A stretch of 64,000 bases of DNA from Diploptera punctata (GCA_030220185.1 JASPKZ010004955.1:1550001-1614000); one strand, 5' to 3'; shown: positions 53,757-63,650, counted from the stretch's first letter. The notes: generated by a model from the letters alone, not told the origin. Translations and numbers: made by a program.

Positions 53757-54104
53757 TTAGAATTTTTTTTTTTTGCATTCTAACCTAATGCTTTCCAACT
53801 TTTGATCTAGTTTCAAGTTATTTTCTTTAATTTCTTTCTTTATCTCTTTACTGAGATTGGAAATATTTGTATCAATTTTATTGCTAAGGTTAGTTACATT
53901 ATTTGAATTGTCATTCCTAATTTCTTTTAATTCTGCACTGTTCTTTTCTAATTTGTTACTGAGATTTGAATTGTCATTTCTAATTTCTTTTAATTCAGCA
54001 CTATTCTTTTCTAGTTTATTATTAATATCAGAAATATTATTTATTAATAATGCTACCCAAGAAGGTGTATCATTAGTTTGATTATTTTCATTGTTAGTCA
54101 TCAT
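53757..54104 (-). pseudogene. gypsy gag N-terminal coiled-coil with internal duplication
   Basis: 115 residues starting MMTNNENNQTNDTPSWVALL. The segment KLEKNSAELKEIRNDNSN occurs twice in tandem, giving a heptad-like leucine pattern, then further NLSNKI/NISNLSKEIKK repeats. This is likely an oligomerisation region. It is separated from the next gag frame by a break at about 53700-53757, at a poly-T run. Confidence 0.75.
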
Positions 54105-54356
54105 TAAATTTTCTTGGCCTTCACTAATTATTTGTTCACTTTCAATATTAACAGTTTTAGAAGTTATATTTTCATTATTGGGTATTTTACAATTTTCTTA
54201 TTTCTCAAAATCATTAATTATTATTATACACTTTTTCACTATTTCACTTAGATAACTTTTAACTGTACTCACTTTTGAAGATTTTTATTACTTTCCTCAC
54301 TCTCGTGGTTCTTGGTTCGATTCTGGTTCACAGGTCCCTGGTTCGATTCACGTTCA

Positions 54357-54376
54357 GGTCCCGTGTTGATGTGCCA
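54357..54376 (-). promoter_or_regulatory. Primer-binding site of the gypsy element
   Basis: On the minus strand, two bases after the 5' LTR, TGGCACATCAACACGGGACC begins with the TGG complementary to a tRNA CCA end. Upstream on the plus strand the repeated GGTTCGATTC (54313, 54342) looks like tRNA T-arm sequence, so the region may derive from tRNA. The matching tRNA cannot be named by eye. Confidence 0.65.
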
Positions 54377-54378
54377 TA

Positions 54379-55196
54379 TAAAGGTGGATTGTTGGGTGTG
54401 ATGTCCCAAGTTGTAGATATGTGATTGTAATAATTTAAATCACTGTAATTTTGCCACGGCACTGATGACTCCAGTCAGGGGAATGAGGAAAAGTTTCTTA
54501 CACAAACAAATAACGACACTTTGTTAACAGTTAAACTAAAAGTTATTTTATTAAAACTCTCACTTCAGTTTAGATGAATCTTGTAGATTAATAATTCAAA
54601 AGACTCCGGCTTAGGTTAATAATTTTCACTTATAGAAGATTACCATTTTATGTATATAATGGATGACGAATTCTAACGGTCAATCCTTCAAGTATTACAC
54701 TTTATTTCCACTTATGGACTATTTGTATTTAAGATGGATGAAATTTATATTACTATATGACCTTCCATAACTTCAACACTATTCTTTCAACTAATATCAA
54801 GAAAATAAACCACTATTCTTTCGTTTCTTGAGGAGTCGTTGCTTAACATGTCTGACCTTCAAGTATTGTAGCCATCTTGTTATTCTGTTATAATCTCGAA
54901 GTTCTGATTGGTCCAACTGAAAAGGAAGGAGTACTGCTAGCTGACTCCCATCCAATTCATCCAATCCCATTTATTTGTTTATAAAAAATATCAATTTGAA
55001 TATTTAAAGTATTTTACATATATTGAATCAGTTAGAAAAACATCTAACTGTATTAACAGTTTATATTGACCAGTTTGAATTTTTTTTATATACTTATAAA
55101 AAAATTGAATTCTCTAAATCAATCTTATGTCCATTCTTAATAAAAATAAATATATAATTATATTTAAATATTAAATAAACAAAACAAAAACCCTTA

Positions 55197-55228
<32 letters not shown>

Positions 55229-55246
55229 GGGGATATATCCGGTTTT
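54379..55246 (-). repeat. 5' LTR of the gypsy element
   Basis: 868 bp, almost identical to 44711-45562. It has a longer (ATT)n run (55198-55226) than the 3' copy. Contains the promoter by family knowledge, but I could not place a TATA box with confidence in this AT-rich sequence. Confidence 0.93.
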
Positions 55247-55458
55247 ACATGAGAGGCCTGGTTTCTTGTTCAACAATTGTTTCAGCACACATATCAATTC
55301 TAAAGACCCTCAATGTAGTCCCTGCAATGTTCATAATACACTGTAAGTGTGCTGAATACCATCTGCATCATGTATGAATCTGGTCTTCTATTGTTGCACA
55401 GCATGGCAATGTCCTCTCATGTCACAAACTGCCTATCATGGTAATGGTTCCTTTACCT

Positions 55459-55746
55459 TCATATGAGATGAAAGTAACATGGATAAAGGTCAGGATGGTA
55501 TACAGTTGAATGCTCCAAAACTTCCCATCCCCTGCACCGCAGTAGATGCCCTACACACTCTACTTTATGTGATATTGTGTTTTTGTGGAGAATGATTGCA
55601 CTGTTCAAAAAATCAGAACATTTCTTCTGAATGCCACATTGTACCTGTTGCAGCAAGAAGTGCCTATAATAATTTGCTGTCATTGTTTTGTCATGTGGAA
55701 TGAAGTAGCACACAATGGAATTTCTGCTTCCTTGGTGATCTGGCAT
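55459..55746 (-). pseudogene. mariner transposase C-terminal fragment
   Basis: 95 residues: PDHQGSRNSIVCYFIPHDKT, a middle part with FLNSAIILHKNTISHKV, which replaces the DNARPH-type motif, and WEVLEHSTVYHPDLYPCYFH, the worn WE-LxHPPYSPDLxPxDFH motif that ends the mariner catalytic domain. The catalytic aspartate of the DNA-type motif is gone. Partner of 57180-57531. Confidence 0.8.
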
Positions 55747-55799
55747 ATTGTCATTCTGCAGACTGATGTTTGAGTTCCATTTTGTATACCCTGGTCCAA

Positions 55800-57170
55800 A
55801 AATTCATTGATGGTGATTATTCATAACAGGAAGTGGTCTCCATCCTGTTGCCATTGTGCTAGTCCCTTATTTTTCAACTTGATTATTTTTTAACAAACAG
55901 GACCTACATTTTTTTGTATTATAATAAAACACTGCACAGCAAATTTCTGTTCATTTGGAGCACAATGCCCTGCTGACTTGCATCGAAAAATGTTCAAGTT
56001 ATGCAAGTTCATGGATGGCACACAGTCACTTTGTCGTCATTCAAATCCAATTAGTTGTAATGTTAACATGGTTTATTTAATTTGTATAAAATGTCAGTTG
56101 AATTACGAAGTGCTAAAAAATGTATTCTTAGTCAGGGAGGCAGAACTACCGTCAAATTGACAAGTTCTCACAGTGTGGCTTTTTAACATCTGTGAAGTTA
56201 AATTGACTGTCAGTGAAAGCACTAATCTAGTTATTCACAAATGCATTGTTTTCTGGGAAAAAGCAAGTATATCCATGAAATCATTTCCAAACTCTGTTAA
56301 GAAACTTTATCATGTTTGGCAGAAACTTAAAAAAAAAAAAATTGAAATCTCAAGAAATTCACAAACGACAAGTGGAGACATTCCAAATGGGTTTGTATAA
56401 CTTAATTGATATCGCATACATTGATGCCCTGGAAAGAGCAAAGACAGAACAGCTTTAAACAAGTTTTGCCAACAATTGTGTTATTAGTCAGAGGAAATAG
56501 CATTATTACCTATCTTCGATGATTTGATGGATGATGAAACCAAGAAGTGAATTGTAGCTAATTTTGAAAGGAAAAATTAATGTCATTTACAAAAGGAGTA
56601 TTTTCCATCTACAGTAGATATATCAAGATTTTATACAGTACGTAAAGTCATCAATCTTTTTTTTTAAATATATTACTCCATTTATGTATTGACTGTGTTG
56701 AGACTTTATTGTTTCAGTTAAAACTTTGGATCAGTTTGTGTTTACCTTAAGCAAGAATCTATTTTTAAGATTGAAGATTGAAAGCTCTTTCCTTCAAGAT
56801 AGTGTCTCATTATGGAAAGAAAATGCTTTTTTATGGAAGCAAAAAGAAAAGTTAACTGTCTTAAAGAATTCAACGATACTGCAGAAAGAGCTATCAAACT
56901 TAAACAAGATTAAAATAATAGCTAAGGAAGAACAGAAGTAGTATATTTTACGCAGTGTCAAGAACACACAAAACTGTATCCTGACTGCCAAAAGGAGACT
57001 CTAAAAACAAAATGTCCCAATTAACTTATATTTTTTGTTTTAAATATATTTTACCATTATTCATAAATGTTCTGGTTTATTTTTTACCTAAGAATAATAA
57101 GAGATTATGAACTACCATCAAATCTAGAACTGGTAAATTTCTCTTATTTTGGAAAAACTTTGGGATCTCT
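55800..57170 (+). other. Insert in the mariner with worn plus-strand coding remnants
   Basis: Contains three short plus-strand frames: 55978-56160 (MHRKMFKLCKFMDG), 56173-56400 (VWQKLKKKKIEISRN with a following NSQTTSGDIPNGF) and 56726-56941 (lysine-rich, SLWKENAFLWKQKEKLTVLK). The middle one has a flavour of a widespread insect repeat protein with an LxDIAxxDALE-like continuation at 56403-56440, but I cannot name the family. Ends not defined. Confidence 0.35.
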
Positions 57171-57179
57171 TCATACAGG

Positions 57180-57531
57180 GATGAAATTTTGTATTTGAGT
57201 ATACAATTATGCACAGGTGCAGATCGTTACACAAAATCCTGTGGATGGTGCATTTCTTGATGTCACTTGCATTTGCTAACTCCTGTGCCATCCATTGTCT
57301 GTGTCCTCACTGAAACTCTACTACCCAACTCGCAACCATCCTGTATGGGAGGGCATTATTCCCAAAAGCTTCCACCAAATCCTTGTGACATTGTCTGTCA
57401 TTTCTCCTACAGAGAACAGCTATTTTGGTATATGAGCGCTGCTCAACATGAGTTACCTCCATCTTGCATGATAGTCGCCAGAGAACTGTTTTCACATTGC
57501 TTTCTGCGCTCCTATAGGCAATCACAGACAT
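57180..57531 (-). pseudogene. mariner transposase N-terminal fragment
   Basis: 57531-57307: EQRSYTKIAVLCRRNDRQCH, KDLVEAFGNNALPYRMVASW, the mariner HTH region. Continuation with a frameshift reads ANASDIKKCTIHRILCNDLH at about 57275-57210. Separated from its C-terminal part by the insert at 55800-57170. Confidence 0.82.
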
Positions 57532-57641
57532 CTGAGATATAAAGAGACACTAGGATCGCCTGTCTTCCATACAACAAATAATCCAATAAAATTTCTGTGC
57601 AAAAAAAATAGTTGCCATGATTTATGTCACAACCCTCATCG

Positions 57642-58039
57642 AATAGTTTAAAATATTATTACTTTGAAGAAACAAATAAATTTACCCAGAGATTAATTTT
57701 TCCTATGGGTTAACTAAATTGGAGTTTATAGAAACCGGTCATTTGTCATTATTCCATTTATTTTTTTAGAGAACTGCTGAATAAAATATTTGAAATTGTA
57801 ATTTGAATAGACTTCAATTTATTCTGAAATATGTTGATTTTTATATTTCAATTTGTTTCTAAACCAACTTTTTACATTATCCATAGCAATTAAAAACAAA
57901 TAGAGTAAAATCTGGGTTGATTCCCTAAACACAATGTCATAATAGTATGCTTATTAAAATGTGAATGAAAAAAAAGTAAACCATTGCTCTAAATAATCTA
58001 TATTTAATTATATCTTGTTACTAACAAAATTGATACGAG
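57642..58039. other. Intronic sequence, nothing recognised
   Basis: AT-rich, no supported content. Confidence 0.4.
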
Positions 58040-58086
58040 GTATTACTGTGAGGTAATTTATTAAGAGATTGATTCGGAAATATATA

Positions 58087-58368
58087 ACGTACAAGCCTTA
58101 GGAGGGCCTTGAGGTAATAGGAGGTTAAGGCTCCCACTATTCAAGAAAATAGACACTTTATGTCAGCTGGGTAGTCAATCCTGCTTAATGGCCGCCTTTA
58201 CCCCCAGAACAAGTATCTGGTATTCATTTTAGTTAGAGGCTTAGTCGACCCCAGGGCCATGTTGTTGCCAGAAGCTTTTGGTCAGTTTAAAAATCTTGAC
58301 CCAACTGGGGGTCGAACCTTCAACCTTCCAGATTGTCTTAACTAACTATGCTACAGCATGCCCCTTCA
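58087..58368 (-). mobile_element. SINE family 1, copy c
   Basis: Bounded by GAAATATATA at 58077-58086 and 58369-58378. Body shared with 10772 and 33199: AGTATCTGGTATTCATTTTAG, TTAGAGGCTTAGTCGACC, AGTTTAAAAATCTTGACCC and GGGGGTCGAACCTTCAACCTT (B box on minus). The clearest boundaries of the three copies. Confidence 0.88.
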
Positions 58369-58784
58369 GAAATATATACCTCACCTCATATTTTGTTCTC
58401 TCATCTAGAAAATGTTTTGGCGAACACATTTACCTTTCTCAACTAGAATCCAACTGCTGTGTTTGATTGTTTCCCTCTTGGTGGGCAGATGAACCTCACA
58501 ATTAATTTCTTCAAATTCATTATTTTGTCTCATTTTTCTGAATGTAGATTCCCCCCCCCATGTTATGGGTTCAGTTTTTTTTTTACCCTATAGAAATCAA
58601 AATTGTTGAAATAACTGGAAAAACATCAGAAGTCGTGATATGGGAAAAAATCTACAGACAGAAAAAAGTGAACGAAACAATGAATTTTGCTGGAAGAGGC
58701 AATAATGAAGACCAAAACAGGAAAACAATCTGAACCAGACTGAATATTCCCAGAATTTATAACACATGTTGGACTTTTAATGAA

Positions 58785-59490
58785 AAGATGATTAATCGAC
58801 TTCTCGTTATCTCAGTCAAAAAATGAATTTATTCAAGTCGATATTTCAGTCTCTTTGTATGAGATTATGTGCAAGACATTTGACACAGCTGTTCATAATA
58901 CATAGTTACCATCAGCAAGACAATTCTTTTTTTACAAATTTAAATGAACAAATTAAAAATTCCAATGTATTATTAAAAATATTTTAACAAGGAATCATAT
59001 GTTTCATAACATATTGACAGATGTTATATACATAATTCAGAAAAAGAATTGCCAAACATAAAAAGAACATCAGTACACCCGGTGCAGAATTTTCAGTAAT
59101 CAGTGAACATAGAATTAATCAAAATCATGATATGAAATGGGATGACATAAAAATTTTGCACAAAGAATATAATTACCACAAAAGATTTAGCAGAAATGGC
59201 TATATATATATAAAAAGAACAAAATAAAGCATTGAATAAACAAAAAGATTTGAGTGAATGGTGTGAAACATATGATTCATTGTTAAAATATTTTTAATCA
59301 TAAATTTGAATTTCAAATTTGTTCATTTAAATTTGTAAAAAAAATTGTCTTGGTGATGTCAACTATGTATTATAAACAACCATGTCAAATGTCTTGAAAA
59401 TGATTTCACACAAAGAGATTAAAATGTCAACTAGAATAAATTAATTTTTTGACTGATATAACGATTAATTCTTATTGTTATTATTAACTA
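58785..59490. mobile_element. Small Penelope-derived element with inverted terminal repeats
   Basis: Arms of about 200 bp: 58795-58995 and 59265-59470 mirror each other (ATTAATCG, then CTCAGTCAAAAAATGAATTT on the left). Between them a plus-strand piece (59045-59200) reads RIAKHKKNISTPGAEFSVIS and EHRINQNHDMKWDDIKIL, the C-terminal part of a GIY-YIG PLE endonuclease. So a PLE reduced to its 3' end between two inverted terminal repeats. I see no convincing hammerhead core in these arms. Confidence 0.75.
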
Positions 59491-59494
59491 CTCT

Positions 59495-60600
59495 CAGGGA
59501 ATAATATTTATATAAACATATTAAATATTTCTACAACAATGTTTGGCAACAACAGTACAGCATACCAACAGAATGGAAAAGGCCATTGTGATACCTATTC
59601 AAACACTTAATAAACCAGCTGAAGACATAAATAGCTACTGCCCAATATCTTTAACATCTGTACTAGCAAAAATAATGGAAAGAATGTTTATGGCCAGATT
59701 AAATTGATATTTGGAAACACAACACCTTCTGACTCCAGAACAGGCAGGTTTTAAGACCAAAACTTTCAACTAGTCACCAATTGGTTAAATTCACCCAGGA
59801 GGTCTTCAACAGAAGAGAGAGAGTTCTAGCAGTATTTGTAGACCTACAAACAGCTGACAACAAATTGTGGCACATCAACTTCATTTGGAAACTACAAAAA
59901 ATGGGTATAACAGGTCGTATGTTACACTGGGTCAAAACCTTTACAACACAAAGATGGATCATCAAAGTATAACAATCTCCAATCAAATTATATCCAAACC
60001 AAAACAGGACTGCCACAAGGCGCTATCTCAAGCACCACCCTATTCAATAGTTACATCAATGAGCTCCCAAAGGAAATCAAAAACTAATCGGTTCATCAAA
60101 TGCACACTATTTCCAGATGATTTAGTCATATGTACAAAGACCAACAATTCAGCCAGAAACCACAAAGAGCAACTACAGAAGTCTATGGACAATGCCATAA
60201 AAAGTCTACAACACTGGTGCACAATGATGAACATGGAAATCAACATGTCAAAAAACATTTTACCAATATTTCTCACTAAGACCCATAAGCGAATTCTTCA
60301 ACATACCAATCAACAATACCCTATAACCAAATCCAATTGCACAAAATACTTAGGAGTTCATCTAGATAATAAAGTAAACTGGGAGCATCATGTCAAAAAG
60401 ATAGAAGAAAAAAGTGATCAAAAACTCATATATACTGGAAAGAAATGGGGGAGCTCATTGGACACCCTAAACAAAACATATAAAATCTATAACTCATGGA
60501 GCAGAATCAAATAGTAACAGCTAAAGTCACCACAATGAATAAACTAGAAATAATCCAGAATTGAATGCTAAGATTAGTTACTGGAGCCTAAAATCAACTA
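59495..60600 (+). pseudogene. LINE G reverse transcriptase, degraded
   Basis: Fragments in order: MEKAIVIPIQTLNKPAEDIN, SLTSVLAKIMERMF, LLTPEQAGF, VFVDLQTADNKLWHINFIWK (worn motif A), GLPQGAISSTTLFNSYIN-like reading at 60008-60060 (B) and TLFPDDLVICTKTNNSARN (C, with FPDD for FADD). Then KYLGVHLDNKVNWEHHVKKI. Each motif sits in a different frame. Confidence 0.82.
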
Positions 60601-61150
60601 ACACTGCAACTATGAGAATGTTCACAGATAACCCCTCAATTCAAAATGAGATAGAAAAGAAATCCTGCATCATGCACACAAAATGAGCAGCCCTACCAAA
60701 AGCAATCCAACCTCAAAACACAACACCCCAGATCTTAACCACACAACCATCCTTTTTCCACAAAACTAATAATCTTTTCCAAAAACATAAATTGGATGCC
60801 AAAACCGAACCAATACCTTAAATGTCAAGTCCATTAGATTACCAACTGTAAAATGCAACCCTCTCAATTGATGAAATAATAAAGAAAAATTATACAAACC
60901 ATTCAGTAGCAAAGCAAATGACATTAGAAGCTATAAGTTCAAAGTTCCCAGAACCAGAGTGGCTAAGAGTCTTCACAGATGGCTCCAAAACGAAGAGTGA
61001 AAATGCTGGTACATGAATCTACTCTCATCTGTTTAGCCAATATGTTACAGTAGGCACAAACAATACAGCCTTCAATGGTGAAGTAAAAGCCATAGAAGTA
61101 TTACTCCAGAACCTCCTATTCCAAACAAAAATGATCACAAACGCTCAGAC

Positions 61151-61723
61151 TTGAAGGCCGCTATACAAGCATTAATCTCCAACCAAACACCAGAAAATGA
61201 AACCATCCTACAATGTCGTAAACTTCTAAAATACCTGAACAACCAGAACAAATTAATAGGCTTCCAATGGATACCCTCACACATCGGAATAGTCGGCAAT
61301 GAAATTGCTGATGAACTTGCCAAAAAGGGTACCAAAATACAGATAACAGCCCACCCCAAATCAAACCTCCACAGAAAGATTGAAGAAACCAAGAAAGCAT
61401 TCCAAATGGAAAACCTGAAAGAAAACATTGCAACAGCCAGAGGAAAATCATGGGAAAAAATTGATGAACTATACACAGAAGTAAAACATAAAGGCTGCAA
61501 GGAAGCAGTAGCAAAATTCAGCCTGATGTCGGGACACAACTGCCTGACTCACCATCTCCACAGGATACACGTTTACCAATCAGACAGATGTGTCCTATGC
61601 AAAGACCTGGACCTAATCATGAACAAACACCATCTTCTAGTCTGTCCAACTTTAAATCCAACTGCACAACACTCTAAGGACCTTGTTCGCTTGTACGGGG
61701 AAGCCAGAGAGAAAATGACTTAA
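61151..61723 (+). pseudogene. LINE G RNase H and zinc cluster
   Basis: 190 residues open. The upstream VFTDGSKTKSENAG (60970-61010) holds the first catalytic D in another frame, and the second (DLKAAIQAL) starts this frame. KLIGFQWIPSHIGIVGNEIA and DELAKKGTK give the HxGxxGNExAD end of RNase H. CVLCKDLDLIMNKHHLLVCP is the terminal zinc cluster. Close in layout to the end of LINE E but clearly diverged. Confidence 0.88.
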
Positions 61724-61876
61724 ACATCAAATCTTGCCATTAGAAAACAAACAAATAAACAAACAATGAATTTTGAAATTTCCAAGGGAAAACATTTAAT
61801 TATAGTTTGTCTGCTCACTATCAGATGGAAAGAATATACAAAACCTCCAATAATCAACACAGGTGGTAGATTCCGC

Positions 61877-61910
61877 TTGAGAATGGCAAAGATGTTTGCT
61901 CAAACATGTT
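61877..61910 (+). ncRNA. Decayed hammerhead-like core in PLE-C 3' terminal repeat
   Basis: TTGAGAA, T, GGCAAA/TTTGCT (one G-U) with loop GATG, CAAA in place of GAAA, CATG, UU. It lies downstream of PLE coding in the sense direction, exactly like the intact core at 16500. Two core positions are changed. Confidence 0.45.
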
Positions 61911-62017
61911 CAATTGAAAAAACAGAATATAAGGGTGAGGTTTAAATTTCCAATTCAATATCTTAATTTTGTTACTATTCAGTGGATAAAACCACTACTT
62001 TTATGAAGTTCTTCTTT

Positions 62018-62018
62018 A

Positions 62019-62078
<60 letters not shown>
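62018..62078. repeat. (ATT)n microsatellite
   Basis: About 20 uninterrupted ATT units. Confidence 0.95.
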
Positions 62079-62080
<2 letters not shown>

Positions 62081-62115
62081 GAGAACAACATAAAGAAACA
62101 AGCAGCTTCCACACT

Positions 62116-62238
62116 TTATTAAGTTATGTAGGTAGGAAATAACACTATGAGGTTTTTTAATATTGTTTATTTTTTTCTTTCACTCACCTCATACTTCATA
62201 ACGAAGTATGAGGTGAGTGAAAGAAAAAAATAAACAAT
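62116..62238. mobile_element. Foldback element 9, 123 bp, with 12-bp target duplication
   Basis: Flanked by AGCTTCCACACT at 62104-62115 and 62239-62250. It starts TTATTAAGTTATGTAG, then GGAAATAACACTATGAGGTT, then arms of about 38 bp with CTCACCTCATACTTC around a 4-nt loop. A minimal member of the foldback family, too short for a hammerhead. The first 35 bp are nearly identical to foldback 5 (13236). Confidence 0.92.
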
Positions 62239-62337
62239 AGCTTCCACACTATCTGTTTTTAACGATAGAACATGTAAAACAATTGTAGCATATGTGTATA
62301 GATGGATGTTTAATTATATCTTTTTTCTGTTGATTAG

Positions 62338-62550
62338 GTAGTGGTCCCGAAAGCGAAAGGAGAAATATTAGGTGTTGTTATTGTAGAATCTGGCTGGGGT
62401 TCAATGTTACCAACTGTTGTGATTGCAAATTTGGCTCCAGCAGGAGCAGCAGCTCGCTGTGGCCAATTAAATATTGGGGATCAGATAATTGCAATCAATG
62501 GTGTCAGTTTGGTGGGCTTACCACTTTCCACATGCCAGAATTACATAAAG
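62338..62550 (+). CDS. X11L: Mint/X11 (APBA) adaptor, PDZ1 exon
   Basis: 71 codons, phase 0, AG before and GTAAAT after. [20 protein letters not shown] contains the LGVVIV carboxylate-binding loop of the first PDZ domain. [39 protein letters not shown] and TCQNYIK follow through the second helix. The first PDZ domain of Mint proteins helps couple them to presynaptic and secretory partners. The rest of PDZ1 and PDZ2 must lie beyond the window. The exon lies between two foldback or Penelope-type sequences (62116-62238 and 62640) but is itself intact. Confidence 0.97.
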
Positions 62551-62639
62551 GTAAATTATTTTAAATACATATATTAACATTTTTTTATAAGATACGTGAC
62601 ATTTTGAAAAACGTGCTGTCAAAATCCAAATATCAACAA

Positions 62640-63330
62640 TACTTTAATTGATAAATTAATTATAGGAAGTAACATTATGCGGTTTTCAAGTTAATAACTA
62701 ATAAAAAGTGAGTCGTATCTCACCTCATACTTCGTGTTCTTCAAGCACAGTACTGCAGTTTCAAGAGGCATCCCTCTCATCTTCAACCATCTTTACGATT
62801 GTTGAATTTTGGTTTACAACTTCAGATTCACTGAAAAATGATTATAATTTGAATAGATTAATTAAAACCAACAAATATGAAAAGATTGATGAAGGTAACA
62901 AATCAGGAATTTATCAAATTGATTGCAAAGACTGTGAAAAAATATACATAGGAAAAACAAAAAAGGAACTTGAATTCAAAATTGAAAGAACACCTTAGAA
63001 ATGTAAAAAATGGAGAAATAGATTTGCAATTGCTGTTCATGAACGGTTAGAGAGACACAGAATCAAAGGAAAAGCCAGATAAAACTAAATAACTTACAAT
63101 TTGGGAGAAAATTTACATCCACAAAATAGAAAGAAAGTAATTAATTTTGAAATACCCAGAGAAAAAAAAATTGATTTGGAAGTTCATCGGTCAGCCAACA
63201 GAGGGAGCAGAAATCAACCTACAAGACCACCAATCACCAATTTAACAATTAGAAAGAATTGACAATAATGCTTAGAGCATTGCAACTCTGGGTCTTAAAG
63301 ATAACTACAAATATGAGGTGAGTCATGCAT
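62640..63330 (+). mobile_element. Penelope-like element PLE-D, 5' truncated
   Basis: The left terminal repeat has AGGAAGTAACATTATGCGGTT (62666) and CTCACCTCATACTTCG (62720). Coding from 62820 reads LNRLIKTNKYEKIDEGNKSG and IYQIDCKDCEKIYIGKTKKE (GIY-YIG endonuclease), then worn frames to LTIWEKIYIHK (63095-63130) and NFEIPRE. The right end has AAATATGAGGTGAGTCATGC (63309). A hammerhead-like core lies in the left terminal repeat on the minus strand. RT is missing. Confidence 0.82.
62751..62786 (-). ncRNA. Hammerhead-like core in PLE-D terminal repeat
   Basis: Minus strand: TTGAAGA (first C changed to U), T, stem II GAGAGG/CCTCTT (one G-U) with loop GATG, GAAA, CTGCAG (6-bp self-complementary), UA (GUA triplet). 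ATGG before and CTGT after the cleavage point give a weak 4-bp stem I with two G-U pairs. A different stem II and stem III from all other copies, both still paired. Confidence 0.68.
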
Positions 63331-63344
63331 ATCTTACTCCTATT

Positions 63345-63650
63345 ATTCATCTTCAAAGTTGCCATCTGGTGTTGATTTGATGAACTTTGGAATCAAATCT
63401 TGCTCACCGAGAATTTCAAAATTCATGGATCTAAATTTCTTCTTCCGAATGTATATCTATTCCCAAACTGTCAAATCTAAGGGTTTTGATAAGTGTTTCA
63501 AAAGTTTAGCTTCTTTTTCAATTTTTTAATATGGCAAACTATGAGCTTCAATTGCTGATTTTCCAATTTCACTATTTTTAATAATTCTAAAGTGTTCTTT
63601 TGTGCGAATGTGTAAATTCCTTTTTGTTTTTCCTATATACAGCAACTCCC
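63345..63650 (-). pseudogene. Penelope-like endonuclease C-terminal fragment (PLE-E)
   Basis: Minus strand: VYIGKTKRNLHIRTKEHFRI at 63645-63585, then IKNSEIGKSAIEAHSLPY, IYIRKKKFRSMNFEI and EQDLIPKFIKSTPDG towards 63365. The reading has at least two stops. Opposite in orientation to PLE-D, so two PLE 3' parts face each other here. Confidence 0.8.

Larger units (their letters stand above)
44711..55246 (-). mobile_element. Ty3/gypsy LTR retrotransposon
   Basis: 10.5 kb including a 2.8 kb LINE insertion (7.7 kb net). Two LTRs (44711-45562, 54379-55246) are flanked by ACATG (44706-44710 and 55247-55251). On the minus strand, in order: 5' LTR, primer-binding site, gag, protease, RT, RNase H, integrase, 3' LTR. 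The order RT-RNase H-integrase is Ty3/gypsy. No envelope frame is present between integrase and the 3' LTR. Several frameshifts disable it. Confidence 0.93.
44540..57641 (-). mobile_element. mariner split by an LTR retrotransposon and another insert
   Basis: The left end reads GAGGGTTAAGGCATAAGTCA followed by TGGCAACTTTT (44541-44573). The right end carries its complement, AAAATAGTTGCCATGATTTA with TGTCACAACCCTC (57605-57637). Transposase pieces lie on the minus strand: N-terminal at 57531-57180, C-terminal at 55746-55459. The gypsy element occupies 44706-55251, and about 55800-57170 is a second insert. The mariner itself would be about 1.2 kb. Confidence 0.75.
58690..61760 (+). mobile_element. 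LINE family G, 5' truncated, related to LINE E
   Basis: Bounded by AAACAATGAATTTTG at 58675-58689 and 61761-61775. It starts inside the RT (a worn GKQSEPD-IFPEFITHVG) and carries RT remnants and an RNase H frame on the plus strand. The tail is an A-rich AAACAAATAAACAAAC. A palindromic PLE piece (about 58785-59490) is inserted in it. Confidence 0.88.
58040..61965 (+). mobile_element. Penelope-like element PLE-C remnant with nested insertions
   Basis: Left terminal repeat: a TATTACTGTGAGGTAATTTA box (58041) and CTCACCTCATATTTTGTTC (58379). Coding remnant 58590-58689: VVIWEKIYRQKKVNETMNF, the conserved C-terminus of PLE proteins. It continues after LINE G at 61761 (MNFEIS, then a worn stretch). 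Right terminal repeat: 61855-61965 with GGGTGAGGTTTAAATTTCC. Insertions: SINE 1 copy c (58087-58368) and LINE G (58690-61760). RT is absent, so a short 5' truncated copy. Confidence 0.75.

Noticed and set aside
58795..59470. Hammerhead core in the arms of the small Penelope element (CTGATGG near 58925 on the minus strand)
   Set aside because: No GAAA at the right distance and no clear stem II.
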